Origin: Candidatus Methylomirabilota bacterium
GTDB taxonomy: Bacteria; Methylomirabilota; Methylomirabilia; Methylomirabilales; Methylomirabilaceae
Assembly (NCBI GenBank): GCA_003104975.1
Contig: PQAM01000015.1
Coordinates: 1 to 64,000, forward strand
Length of the DNA: 64,000 bases
Direction: 5' to 3'
How positions within the stretch are numbered: position 1 is the stretch's first letter; the number at the start of each line of letters is the position of its first letter. A program made the position numbers and the translations under genes. The notes under the pieces were generated by a model. The model saw nothing but the letters and a program-made list of their open reading frames with translations. It did not search any database and was not told the DNA's origin. Below are positions 43,176 through 51,849 of the stretch, in pieces.

Positions 43176-43226
43176 TCATATCCTCATTTGTCGGCTGGCT
43201 CGTTTCCGGCCTGCCCTTACGTGGGG

Positions 43227-43487
43227 TCAGGCCTTTTGTACCGTAATCGCCCAGTCGGTATCGTTCAGTTGCGTCACGTCAAGAACGACGTGTCCCTCAC
43301 TACGCAGGCTCCGGGGAACGTTCGCCGCCGAGCCGGGGTTATCTACAATCACCCTCAGCATCCGGCCGCTGTCCAGCTCCTCTAACGCCAATTTGGCCTT
43401 GACAAACGTGTAGGGGCACACCTCGCCCTTCAGATCAAGGGACTCCACCACCTGCTCAGGCGCCCCACTCATCATCCCCTCCTCCAC
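43227..43487 (-). CDS. TusA-family sulfur-transfer protein (first)
   Basis: An 86-residue TusA-like protein: LDLKGEVCPYTFVKAKLALE with the persulfide-carrying CPxx motif, then DNPGSAANVPRSLRSEGH. Starts GVG/MEEGMM are close together; an internal ATG at 43472 is possible. It works downstream of the TsuA/YeeE transporter to pass sulfane sulfur on the protein Cys. It is separated from its paralogue by 9 bases. Confidence 0.9.
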   Translation of the reverse strand: MEEGMMSGAPEQVVESLDLKGEVCPYTFVKAKLALEELDSGRMLRVIVDNPGSAANVPRSLRSEGHVVLDVTQLNDTDWAITVQKA

Positions 43488-43496
43488 CCCTCCACA

Positions 43497-43724
43497 TCAG
43501 ACCTTCTCCAGGACGATTTCCCACTGGGTTCCGCCGACCTCGGAGATGGCCACAACCGAGTGCCCTTCCTCCTTCGCCCACCGTGGGATATCCTCGACCG
43601 ATTTCGCGTAATCGACCATTACCACCAACTGGTCGCCGGTCGTAAGCGTTCCCATCTTCTGCTTGGTCAGCATCAACGGATACGGGCAGATCTCTCCGGT
43701 CACGTCAAGGGAGTACTTTGTCAT
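43497..43724 (-). CDS. TusA-family sulfur-transfer protein (second)
   Basis: A 75-residue TusA-like protein: YSLDVTGEICPYPLMLTKQK with the active Cys in CPYP, then DYAKSVEDIPRWAKEEGH. The yeeE-tusA pairing (TsuA/TsuB) is established for thiosulfate uptake; here two tusA copies follow the transporter. Confidence 0.92.
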   Translation of the reverse strand: MTKYSLDVTGEICPYPLMLTKQKMGTLTTGDQLVVMVDYAKSVEDIPRWAKEEGHSVVAISEVGGTQWEIVLEKV

Positions 43725-43772
43725 CGCGCCTCCACACCCTCCCTCTTACCATCAACATCACACCCGGGGACA

Positions 43773-44789
43773 CTACGCCCGCTGGGCGCCGCGTACACCA
43801 CGCTCAAACGCCACACTACCGAATAAGAGATAGACGCCGGCCCACACGCCCACTATCACGCTGAAGGTCGCGGTCAGACTGCTCAGCGCAAACAGCGGCA
43901 CGCCGGTCAGTCCGTGGCCGATGTTACAGCCGCCCGCGATGGCCGCCCCCACCCCCATCAGCAGCCCACCGCCGAGCGCCTGGAGCAGGCGCTGCGCACC
44001 CGGGGCGCGCCAGGCGAACTCGCCGTGCGACCGCGAGGCTGCGTACGCCCCCGCGATCAGTCCCAGCCACATGAAACTACCCCAGGTCAGGCGATCGGTC
44101 TCGCCCGTAAACAGGTATCCCGAAATAGTTCGGATCGGTTCGGTTACCGACAACCCGTACTCCCGTCCGGTCAGGGCGGACATCGGCCAGGCCGCTGTCG
44201 CAATCAGACCGATGGTGATGCCGCTTCTCACCCAACTCCATCCTCGCTGATACCCGCCGGACGGGCTTCTCAGCAGCCACCATCCGCCGAGCATCACACA
44301 GACCACAACCAGGACCCAGGGATTAACGCCCAACAGCCGATCCAAGGTTGCCGGCTGTCCGTCAATCTCGATCACCCGGCTCCGAAACGCGGCCTGCACC
44401 GGCTCCAACACGCCGTCATTCGTCATGGTCATCCCGAACACAAACCCGATTAATGCGATGATCGAGCCCACCATCCCCTCACCCGACCGATAGGTGCTTC
44501 CGCTGGCGCAGCCGCCCGACAAGGCCATGCCGAGACCGAAGACGAATCCGCCGAACAGCGTCGCCATCCAGAAAAAGGGCGCCATACCCAGCCCAAACAG
44601 GCCCAGCGTCGCCATGACTCGCACCCCGACCATCTGAATCAAGAGCGCCAGCAGGTAGGCCCGCAACAGCGTCAGATCCCGCGACAACAGGATATCGCGA
44701 AACGTCGAGTTCATGCAGAACCGACCGCGCTGCAGGGCGTAGCCGAAGGCAACGCCCACAGGCAGACCCAGACCGATCATGGGGATCAT
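43773..44789 (-). CDS. YeeE/YedE family thiosulfate permease (TsuA-like)
   Basis: A 338-residue membrane protein with the two pseudo-symmetric halves of TsuA. The conserved cysteines are visible in GRFCMNSTF, SGGCASGSTYR and AGGCNIGHGLTG. These Cys residues relay thiosulfate through the membrane in TsuA. Followed by two TusA genes and preceded by the E1-fusion gene (17 bases). It gives the cell a second sulfur source beside sulfate. Confidence 0.92.
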   Translation of the reverse strand: MIPMIGLGLPVGVAFGYALQRGRFCMNSTFRDILLSRDLTLLRAYLLALLIQMVGVRVMATLGLFGLGMAPFFWMATLFGGFVFGLGMALSGGCASGSTYRSGEGMVGSIIALIGFVFGMTMTNDGVLEPVQAAFRSRVIEIDGQPATLDRLLGVNPWVLVVVCVMLGGWWLLRSPSGGYQRGWSWVRSGITIGLIATAAWPMSALTGREYGLSVTEPIRTISGYLFTGETDRLTWGSFMWLGLIAGAYAASRSHGEFAWRAPGAQRLLQALGGGLLMGVGAAIAGGCNIGHGLTGVPLFALSSLTATFSVIVGVWAGVYLLFGSVAFERGVRGAQRA

Positions 44790-44806
44790 GGTTGCGCCTC
44801 ACATCC

Positions 44807-45955
44807 TCAGTGGCCACCGCCAGGCACTCCGCAGAACTCGTGGTAATCGATCAGATCGGTAATGGTCGGACGGTCGCCGCAGACCGGGCAGTCGGCATCG
44901 CGTCGCACCTTGACCTGCCTGAACTCCATTCCCAACGAGTCGAAAAAGAGGAGCCGCCCGGCCAACGAATCGCCGATCCCAAGCAGCAGCTTGATCGCCT
45001 CGATCGCCTGTAGACTGCCGACGATACCGCACAGCACCCCGAGTACCCCGGCCTCCTGACAGCTCGGCACGAGCCCCGGTGGCGGGGGCGCCGGGTACAG
45101 ACACCGATAACACCCCTGACCGGGGAGAAAGACCGTCACCTGCCCTTCGAACTTAAAGATGCTTCCATCCACAAGCGGTTTCTTCAGCAGGACGCAGGCA
45201 TCGTTGACCAGGTATCGGGTCGGAAAGTTGTCGCAGCCGTTCACGACTACGTCATACTGGCTGATGACCTCCTTCGCGTTCTCCGAGGAGAGCAAGGCCT
45301 GAATCGGCTCCACCTTCACGTCGGGATTGATCTGACCGATCGTCTCGACCGCCGAGACCACCTTTGGCCGCCCCACATCATCCACGTGGTGCAGGATCTG
45401 TCGCTGCAGATTGCTCAGATCGACCACATCGGCATCGATGATGCCGAGGCGCCCGACACCGGCCGCGGCCAGGTAGAGCGCCGCAGGAGAGCCCAGACCG
45501 CCGGCCCCCACGAGCAGCGCGGAACTGTTCAGCAGCTTGCGCTGTCCCCTCCCGCCCACCTCAGGAAGGATGATATGGCGGCTGTAGCGGCGGATCTGCT
45601 CCTCGTTAAACGGTCCTGCTCCCCCTGCCATGGCCGGGATCAACGCGACCTCATCGCCATCCTTGAGCGCAGTCCGCTTCCCGCCCAACTCCTCGACCGC
45701 TACGTTGTTGACATAGACGTTAAGATGACGATGCAGCTCGCCCATCTGATCGAACACCAGCGGGTGGAGCCCAGGAAAACGCCGCTCCAGATCCTCCAGC
45801 AGTTCCACGAGATCGTCCCCTCGTCCTTCGACACGGGGCTGATTCCGGGTCAGTCCCCGATAGGGGGTCGGGATATACACGCGGATCGCCGCATTGCGAT
45901 TGCTCTCCGCCGATGTATGGGCTTGAGAGACCTTCATGTCAGGCCAGCCATTCAT
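44807..45955 (-). CDS. Sulfur-carrier (MoaD/ThiS/CysO-like) fused to MoeB/ThiF-type E1 enzyme
   Basis: A 382-residue fusion. Residues about 22-112 are a ubiquitin-fold sulfur carrier (RVYIPTPYRGLT…LIPAMAGG). The diglycine, residues 111-112, is followed at once by AGPFNEEQIRRYSRHI, the E1 domain. That domain has GAGGLGSPA (150-158), DLSNLQRQILH, and the zinc cysteines CYRC and CPVC. As written the carrier's diglycine is internal and cannot be activated unless cut. AGGGAGCATACGT precedes the ATG. It probably adenylates the carriers for cysteine and/or methionine synthesis. Confidence 0.93.
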   Translation of the reverse strand: MNGWPDMKVSQAHTSAESNRNAAIRVYIPTPYRGLTRNQPRVEGRGDDLVELLEDLERRFPGLHPLVFDQMGELHRHLNVYVNNVAVEELGGKRTALKDGDEVALIPAMAGGAGPFNEEQIRRYSRHIILPEVGGRGQRKLLNSSALLVGAGGLGSPAALYLAAAGVGRLGIIDADVVDLSNLQRQILHHVDDVGRPKVVSAVETIGQINPDVKVEPIQALLSSENAKEVISQYDVVVNGCDNFPTRYLVNDACVLLKKPLVDGSIFKFEGQVTVFLPGQGCYRCLYPAPPPPGLVPSCQEAGVLGVLCGIVGSLQAIEAIKLLLGIGDSLAGRLLFFDSLGMEFRQVKVRRDADCPVCGDRPTITDLIDYHEFCGVPGGGH

Positions 45956-45973
45956 ACGTATGCTCCCTATAGG

Positions 45974-46900
45974 TCACAGTGAAACCGACAGATATCGCTC
46001 TCCCGTATCTGGGAGGAGCGTCACTACGGCCTTTTTTGCGTCCAGCCGTTCGGCCACGATGGCTGCGGCGAAGACGTTGGCGCCCGCTGAGATTCCCACC
46101 AGCAAGCCCTCTTCCTTACCCAGACGAGCGGCCATCCGATAGGCGTCCTCGTCCTCGACCCCGATAATCTCATCAATCACCTGCATGTTCAACACGCCGG
46201 GAACAAAACTTGCCCCGATCCCCTGAATGCCGTGGGGCCTGGCTCTCCCTCCTTGCAATACGGGCGATCTGGCCGGCTCTACCGCAATGATTTGCACGTG
46301 CGGGACCTCACGTTTCAGCACTTCACCCACACCGGTAATCGTCCCGCCGGTCCCGACACCGGCCACAAAGGCATCGATCTGACCGTCGGTCGCCTTCAGG
46401 AGCTCTTGAGCCGTTGTCCGGCGATGGACCTCCGGGTTGGTCGGATTGACAAACTGTTGCGGCATGAAGTAGCCCGGATGTTGCGCCACCAGCGATTCCG
46501 CCGCGTAGACCGCTCCGCTCATCCCCTCGATCGCCGGGGTGAGGATGACCTCGGCCCCCAGTCGACCGACTAACTTTCGCCGTTCAGCGCTCATATCCTC
46601 CGGCATCGTCAGAATCAGACGGTATCCCTTGACGGCCGCCACCATCGCCAGCCCGATCCCGGTATTCCCCGAGGTCGGCTCGACAATCGTGTCGCCCGGC
46701 TTCAGGCACCCGCTCCGCTCTGCCTCCTCGATCATCGCCAGCGCGATTCGGTCCTTGACGCTTCCACCCGGATTCAACGACTCTAACTTCGCGAGAATAC
46801 AAGCCGAACCGCGACGCGGTATCCGCTGCAACTGCACCAGCGGCGTATCGCCGATCAACTCCAGTATGTTTCGAACCAATCGTGGCATCGATGCGTTCAA
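45974..46900 (-). CDS. cysK: O-acetylserine sulfhydrylase (cysteine synthase)
   Basis: A 308-residue CysK: catalytic Lys in NPGGSVKDRIA (residue about 49), EPTSGNTGIG, and GVGTGGTITG near residue 180, with the terminal LPDTGERYLS typical of CysK. It makes cysteine from O-acetylserine and free sulfide, complementing the CysM-type enzyme downstream. It follows the Rrf2 regulator by 21 bases, the cymR-cysK-like pairing of known sulfur regulons. Confidence 0.94.
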   Translation of the reverse strand: MNASMPRLVRNILELIGDTPLVQLQRIPRRGSACILAKLESLNPGGSVKDRIALAMIEEAERSGCLKPGDTIVEPTSGNTGIGLAMVAAVKGYRLILTMPEDMSAERRKLVGRLGAEVILTPAIEGMSGAVYAAESLVAQHPGYFMPQQFVNPTNPEVHRRTTAQELLKATDGQIDAFVAGVGTGGTITGVGEVLKREVPHVQIIAVEPARSPVLQGGRARPHGIQGIGASFVPGVLNMQVIDEIIGVEDEDAYRMAARLGKEEGLLVGISAGANVFAAAIVAERLDAKKAVVTLLPDTGERYLSVSL

Positions 46901-46921
46901 CCTCTCGGCGGTCCAGACCCG

Positions 46922-47371
46922 TCAGATCTGATAGCTGACCCCCCCTCGCTCCTGTTTCGACCGGATCTTCCCGCAGAGGTCTTCCAGGGTCATATGATCG
47001 ACGATCCGACTGACGGCGTCGCGCACATCGGCCCAAATGTCTCGCAGAGAGCAGAGGGACTCCTCGATGCAGACCTCCCGTGGGCCGCTCCCAACGCAGA
47101 AAATCGGCACGATCGGACCCTCTGTGGCCCGAATGATGGCACCGACGGTGATCTCCCGGGGATGTTTGGCCAAGTAGTACCCCCCGCTCATCCCACGCTT
47201 GCTCTCGAGAAATCCCGCCCGTTTGAGGTTCAAAAGGATCTGCTCGAGATACCGGGTCGGAAGGTGCTGTCGCCGGGCGATATCCTCGATCTGGATCGGC
47301 CCCTGGTCGTAGTGAAGGGCCAGATCCTGCATCGCCCGCGTTGCGTAATCACCCTTTGTCGAAATCTTCAT
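46922..47371 (-). CDS. Rrf2-family transcriptional regulator (CymR/IscR-like)
   Basis: A 149-residue winged-helix regulator: MKISTKGDYATRAMQDLALH, then recognition region LPTRYLEQILLNLKRAG, and KRGMSGGYYLAK wing. Three cysteines (FCVGSGPREVC, then LC) are spaced C-x8-C-x5-C, looser than IscR's C-x5-C-x5-C, so an Fe-S or redox switch is possible but not certain. Heading the cysK-E1-tsuA-tusA-cysM-JAMM operon, it is the likely controller of sulfur supply and of itself. A CGACTAGGTCAATCGACTT segment just after the promoter may be its operator. Confidence 0.9.
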   Translation of the reverse strand: MKISTKGDYATRAMQDLALHYDQGPIQIEDIARRQHLPTRYLEQILLNLKRAGFLESKRGMSGGYYLAKHPREITVGAIIRATEGPIVPIFCVGSGPREVCIEESLCSLRDIWADVRDAVSRIVDHMTLEDLCGKIRSKQERGGVSYQI

Positions 47372-47420
47372 TTTCAATCATCTGCAGAATATTGAGTAAG
47401 TCGATTGACCTAGTCGTGTT

Positions 47421-47449
47421 TTTATACAAATTCTTACTGGGCGTGTCAA
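47421..47449 (-). promoter_or_regulatory. Consensus sigma-70 promoter of the Rrf2-cysK operon
   Basis: Minus strand TTGACA (47444-47449), exactly 17 bases, then TATAAA (47421-47426). It is almost perfect and about 50 bases upstream of the rrf2 start. A repeated CGACT element follows and would suit a repressor site. Confidence 0.85.
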
Positions 47450-47545
47450 GAATTTTTTTCGGCGTAATAACCAACCGCGTGACATACGACGAACTCCGAG
47501 GACCCGTAGCGCCCGTCGTCTGTTCTCGGTATCTCCGCAATCCGC

Positions 47546-47573
47546 TTGCCCCATACCGGCCTTTTTGTTATCT
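47546..47573 (+). promoter_or_regulatory. Candidate promoter of the pur operon
   Basis: TTGCCC, 16 bases, TTATCT, some 55 bases upstream of the proposed purN start. Divergent from the Rrf2 promoter. Confidence 0.4.
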
Positions 47574-47628
47574 TGAATTATCAACCTTAGCCACGGAGAC
47601 GGTAGACGAGCGGGGCATCGGGTTCACG

Positions 47629-48300
47629 GTGAACAGTCGACAAAAGATACGTCTTGGCGTACTGATTTCCGGTCGAGGGAGCAATCTGCAGGCGATCATC
47701 GACGCCAGTGAGACCGGAATGATTGCCGCGCGCGTCGTCATCGTCATCAGCGACGTAGCCGATGCCCGTGCGTTGGAGCTGGCTCGACGGCACGACATTG
47801 AGACAAGCTTCATCGATCCGCGCCTGCATGATACGGGGGAGGCGTTCGACGCGACGGTCATTGACCTGCTGCGGAAGTGCGAGGTTGAGTTGGTCTGCCT
47901 GGCCGGGTTCATGCGTCTGCTGAGCCCTCATTTCATTCGGGAGTATCGGAACAGGATCATGAATATTCACCCGGCACTCCTCCCGGCGTTCCGAGGGCCG
48001 CACGCCCAGCGCCAGGCGCTCCGGTACGGCGCAAAGGTCTCCGGCTGTACGGTGCACTTTGTCGATGAGGGGGTCGATACCGGCCCCATCATTATTCAGG
48101 CCGCCGTCCCGGTGCTGGACGATGACACCGAAGAGAGTCTCTCGGCCCGCATTCTCACCTATGAACATCGGATCTACCCGCGAGCTATCCAACTGTTTGC
48201 CGAGGGGCGGTTGACAATCGAAGGTCGTCGGGTAGTGTGCGATGGTGCCGATACCCGACAGCCGCATGAACAACAAGCCTGGGGGGTCATCAACCCGTGA
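47629..48300 (+). CDS. purN: Phosphoribosylglycinamide formyltransferase (PurN)
   Basis: A 223-residue folate-dependent GAR transformylase: LGVLISGRGSNLQAII at the start, then CLAGFMRLLS, NIHPALLPAFRG (catalytic Asn-His-Pro) and HFVDEGVDTGPII (catalytic Asp). Start is uncertain; GTG at 47629 matches the family length, while the open frame continues to 47341. It overlaps purH by 4 bases (GTGA), opening the purN-H-D-E operon. Confidence 0.93.
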   Translation: MNSRQKIRLGVLISGRGSNLQAIIDASETGMIAARVVIVISDVADARALELARRHDIETSFIDPRLHDTGEAFDATVIDLLRKCEVELVCLAGFMRLLSPHFIREYRNRIMNIHPALLPAFRGPHAQRQALRYGAKVSGCTVHFVDEGVDTGPIIIQAAVPVLDDDTEESLSARILTYEHRIYPRAIQLFAEGRLTIEGRRVVCDGADTRQPHEQQAWGVINP

Positions 48301-49901
48301 CGGTGTCACACGCAGATACAGGCCACAAAGGGTTGGTGCGTGTTCGACGGGCCCTGATCAGCGTTTCCGATAAGACGGGACTGATTGAACTGGCGTCGAT
48401 ACTGCATGGGCTGTCCGTTCGGATCATCTCGACCGGCGGAACGGCTCGTGCCCTTCGGGAAGCCGGGATCCCGGTAGTAGATGTCGCCGACGTCACAGGT
48501 TTTCCTGAGATGATGGACGGGCGGGTCAAAACCCTCCATCCAAAGATCCATGCCGGCATCCTGGCGAAACGAGGCGACCCAGACCACCAGCAGCGGCTGC
48601 AAGAGCTGGACATCTCACCCATTGACCTCGTCGTCGTCAACCTGTACCCCTTCGAAGCGACGGTCTCCAAGGCCGACACCACGCTGGATGAGGCTGTCGA
48701 ACAGATCGATATCGGCGGACCAAGCCTCATCCGGGCTGCCGCAAAAAACTTTGAGGATGTCGCGGTTGTTGTTGATCCGGCCGATTACGCCACGGTCGGC
48801 GCAGAACTGCGGCAGGACCAAGGCGGGTTATTCCGGACCCGTCGGTTCCATTTGGCGGCGAAGGCCTTCGGGCACGTGGCCCGCTATGACGCGCTGATCG
48901 CCGCCTATCTGGAGCGGCAGTGCAGCAACGGAGATCAATCGATACTCCCCGATCGCCTCGATCTTCGCCTGATGAAGCTGAGGCCGCTCCGTTACGGCGA
49001 AAATCCGCACCAGCATGCCGCCCTGTATGGCGACCGCCTCACGCGCGAACCCTCTGTGGCGGGGGCAACGCAGCTTCAGGGGAAGGAGCTTTCCTTCAAC
49101 AATTATCTGGATCTTGATGCCGCCTTCGCCATGGTTGTCGCGTTCGATGAACCGGTCGCTGTTGTGGTGAAGCACACCAATCCTTGCGGCGTCGGTATCG
49201 GGTCCCGACTGGAAGAGGCGTATAAACGCGCCATGGCCGCCGATCCGGTCTCGGCCTTCGGCGGGGTCGTTGGGCTCAATCGCCCTGTCGATGCCGACAC
49301 CGCGCGGGAACTGGCGGCAACCTTTGTGGAGGCAGTCATTGCCCCGGGATGCCATGAGGCGGCACTCGCCATCCTGAAAGATAAGAAGGCTCTTCGGCTC
49401 CTGCTGGTTGAACCGTGGCCGGCAACCACGCCAGCCGACCGGGCTACTCTGGAGTTCCGACCGATCGCCCATGGGATGCTGGTCCAGGAACGCGATCAGA
49501 TCGATCTCGATCCCGACGCCCTCCGCGTGATGACGCAACGCGCACCCAGCGATGCTGAGATGCGGGCGCTTCGGTTCGCGTGGCGCGTCGCGAAGCATGT
49601 GAAGTCCAATGCCATCGTCCTGACGAACGAACACGCGACGGTAGGGATCGGCGCCGGGCAGATGAGCCGGGTCGACGCCTGTCGACTGGCGATTATGAAG
49701 GCAGCCTCACCGACCAAGGGGACGGTCCTGGCATCCGACGCCTTCTTTCCGTTTCGGGATGGGATTGATGTCGCCGCCGCAGCCGGCGTGACGGCGATCA
49801 TCCAGCCGGGCGGCTCCATTCGCGACGCGGAGGCGATCGCTGCAGCGGACGAGGCCGGCATGGTCATGATCTTTACCGGCATTCGGCACTTTCGCCATTG
49901 A
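48297..49901 (+). CDS. purH: Bifunctional AICAR transformylase/IMP cyclohydrolase
   Basis: A 534-residue PurH catalysing the last two steps of IMP synthesis. The N-terminal cyclohydrolase (residues 15-210) has ISVSDKTGL, STGGTARALRE and DGRVKTLHPKIH. The transformylase part has RYGENPHQHAALY, the catalytic KHTNPCGVG and the final AIIQPGGSIRD. GTG start at 48297. The full-length gene overlaps purN and is followed by purD after 23 bases. Confidence 0.97.
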   Translation: MTVSHADTGHKGLVRVRRALISVSDKTGLIELASILHGLSVRIISTGGTARALREAGIPVVDVADVTGFPEMMDGRVKTLHPKIHAGILAKRGDPDHQQRLQELDISPIDLVVVNLYPFEATVSKADTTLDEAVEQIDIGGPSLIRAAAKNFEDVAVVVDPADYATVGAELRQDQGGLFRTRRFHLAAKAFGHVARYDALIAAYLERQCSNGDQSILPDRLDLRLMKLRPLRYGENPHQHAALYGDRLTREPSVAGATQLQGKELSFNNYLDLDAAFAMVVAFDEPVAVVVKHTNPCGVGIGSRLEEAYKRAMAADPVSAFGGVVGLNRPVDADTARELAATFVEAVIAPGCHEAALAILKDKKALRLLLVEPWPATTPADRATLEFRPIAHGMLVQERDQIDLDPDALRVMTQRAPSDAEMRALRFAWRVAKHVKSNAIVLTNEHATVGIGAGQMSRVDACRLAIMKAASPTKGTVLASDAFFPFRDGIDVAAAAGVTAIIQPGGSIRDAEAIAAADEAGMVMIFTGIRHFRH

Positions 49902-49924
49902 TTCGAACGTCCCCAGGAGACCTT

Positions 49925-51202
49925 ATGCAGATTCTTGTGATTGGATCGGGCGGCCGGGAACATGCGCTCGCATGGAAGATCGCTCAGAGTCCCAAGGTGA
50001 CGAAGGTCTGGGCGGCGCCGGGCAACGCCGGGATCGGTGAGGTGGCCGAGTGTATACCGATCAGCGCCTCCGATATCCGCCTCCTGGCCGACTTCGCCGA
50101 ACGCAGTCGGATCGATCTGACCGTCGTGGGACCCGAGCTGCCGCTGACCCTTGGCATCGTGGACGAGTTTGAGCGTCGCGGACTTCGGATCTTCGGACCC
50201 CGCAAGGAGGCGGCCGTCATCGAAGGAAGTAAAGTTTTCGCCAAGGGATTGATGCGGAGGCATCATATCCCCTCCGGCTTCTTTCAGACCTTCGAGTCGC
50301 CCGAGGAGGCGCAGCGATACATCCGGGAGATTGGAACCCCACTGGTCATTAAGGCTGATGGCCTGGCGGCAGGCAAGGGGGTCATTATTTGCCGCGAACT
50401 GTCTGAGGCCCTGGATGCGGTCAAGAAGATTATGGAAGAGCGGCTCTTCGGCGATGCCGGCCAGCGGATCGTCATCGAGGAGTACCTGGAGGGGGAGGAG
50501 GCCTCGTTTCACGCGTTGACCGACGGAGAAACCGTTCTACCGCTGGCATCGTCTCAGGATCATAAACGCGTCTTTAATGGGGATCAGGGGCCCAACACCG
50601 GAGGCATGGGCGCTTACTCCCCGGCCCCGATCATTACGGAGTCTATCCACCGGCAGATTATGGAACGGGTCATGATGCCGGCCGTCGCAGGGATGGCGAC
50701 GGAAGGGCGGCCATACAGGGGCGTCCTGTACGCAGGGTTAATGATCAACAGGGGGGAGATCAAGGTGCTCGAGTTTAATGCCAGATTCGGTGACCCTGAG
50801 ACGCAACCGCTGCTGTTGCGACTGCGGTCCGATCTGGTCCCGCTGCTGGAGGCAGTCGTGGACGGCCGATTGCGGGATCAGATCATCGACTGGAGACCCG
50901 ACGCAAGTGTCTGCGTGGTCATGGCATCAAAAGGCTATCCCGGCCCGTACGATCACGGCGCCCGGATCGATGGGCTCGCAGAGGCCGCTACCGAACCAGG
51001 TGTGATGATCTTCCATGCCGGGACGAGCAGGGTCAATGAAGACATCGTGACCGGCGGCGGACGGGTCCTTGGTGTCACCGGGCTCGGACGAGACATTCAG
51101 GCGGCCATCGCCACCACCTACCGAGCGGTGAAGCAGATCCATTGGGAGGGCGCGCACTACCGAACCGACATCGGCGCCCACGCCCTCGGCACAGTCTCAT
51201 AA
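49925..51202 (+). CDS. purD: Phosphoribosylamine-glycine ligase
   Basis: A 425-residue ATP-grasp enzyme joining phosphoribosylamine and glycine: MQILVIGSGGREHALAWKI, GPELPLTLGI, KADGLAAGKGV (ATP-grasp), DHKRVFNGDQGPNTGGMGAY and FNARFGDPETQ (Mg site). ATG at 49925 follows AGGAGACCTT. Third gene of the pur operon. Confidence 0.97.
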   Translation: MQILVIGSGGREHALAWKIAQSPKVTKVWAAPGNAGIGEVAECIPISASDIRLLADFAERSRIDLTVVGPELPLTLGIVDEFERRGLRIFGPRKEAAVIEGSKVFAKGLMRRHHIPSGFFQTFESPEEAQRYIREIGTPLVIKADGLAAGKGVIICRELSEALDAVKKIMEERLFGDAGQRIVIEEYLEGEEASFHALTDGETVLPLASSQDHKRVFNGDQGPNTGGMGAYSPAPIITESIHRQIMERVMMPAVAGMATEGRPYRGVLYAGLMINRGEIKVLEFNARFGDPETQPLLLRLRSDLVPLLEAVVDGRLRDQIIDWRPDASVCVVMASKGYPGPYDHGARIDGLAEAATEPGVMIFHAGTSRVNEDIVTGGGRVLGVTGLGRDIQAAIATTYRAVKQIHWEGAHYRTDIGAHALGTVS

Positions 51203-51248
51203 GCGCACAGCAACGTACCATGAGAATCCGGATGGGAAGGAGCGACAG

Positions 51249-51773
51249 GTGACCACTCACCACAATACGACAACGCACCCCGTGGTCGGGATCATCATGG
51301 GCAGCGACTCTGATCTGGCGGTGATGGAACTGACCGCAAAGGCCCTGGAACGATTTGAGATCCCGTTCGAGTTGAAAATCAGCTCTGCCCATCGTTCCCT
51401 CGACGCAACACTGGACTATATCCGGAAGGCTGAGGCACGAGGGATCAAGGTGATCGTCGCCGGCGCCGGGGCCGCAGCGCACCTTGCCGGGGTCATTGCG
51501 GGCCAGACGACGCTTCCGGTCATCGGGGTGCCGCTGGCCTCGAGCTCGCTGAAGGGTCTGGACGCGCTGCTCTCTATCGTGCAGATGCCCGGCGGTGTGC
51601 CGGTCGCCACGATGGCGATCGGCGAGGCGGGCGCGAAGAACGCCGCCATCCTGGCCGCGCGGATTCTGGCGCTGTCGGACGAGCGGCTCCAGCGCAAGCT
51701 GCAATCGTTCAAGGAGGCGCTCGCCTCTGAAGTGGAGGAAAAAGATCGCACGCTCCAGAAGCGCCGCGCCTGA
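51249..51773 (+). CDS. purE: N5-carboxyaminoimidazole ribonucleotide mutase
   Basis: A 174-residue class I Pur[21 protein letters not shown], the catalytic region [13 protein letters not shown] (usually SAHRTP), [14 protein letters not shown] and [20 protein letters not shown]. The HRS in place of HRT is a mild variation. GTG start at 51249 after GGAAGGAGCGACAG. Usually paired with purK, which is not in the window. Confidence 0.95.
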   Translation: MTTHHNTTTHPVVGIIMGSDSDLAVMELTAKALERFEIPFELKISSAHRSLDATLDYIRKAEARGIKVIVAGAGAAAHLAGVIAGQTTLPVIGVPLASSSLKGLDALLSIVQMPGGVPVATMAIGEAGAKNAAILAARILALSDERLQRKLQSFKEALASEVEEKDRTLQKRRA

Positions 51774-51849
51774 ACTCCCCCTCTCACGCGAGACCGCTCG
51801 CTTTGAGGGATCGTTCCTGGCCGGGACGCACCGGGCGAGTGTTCGGTGG

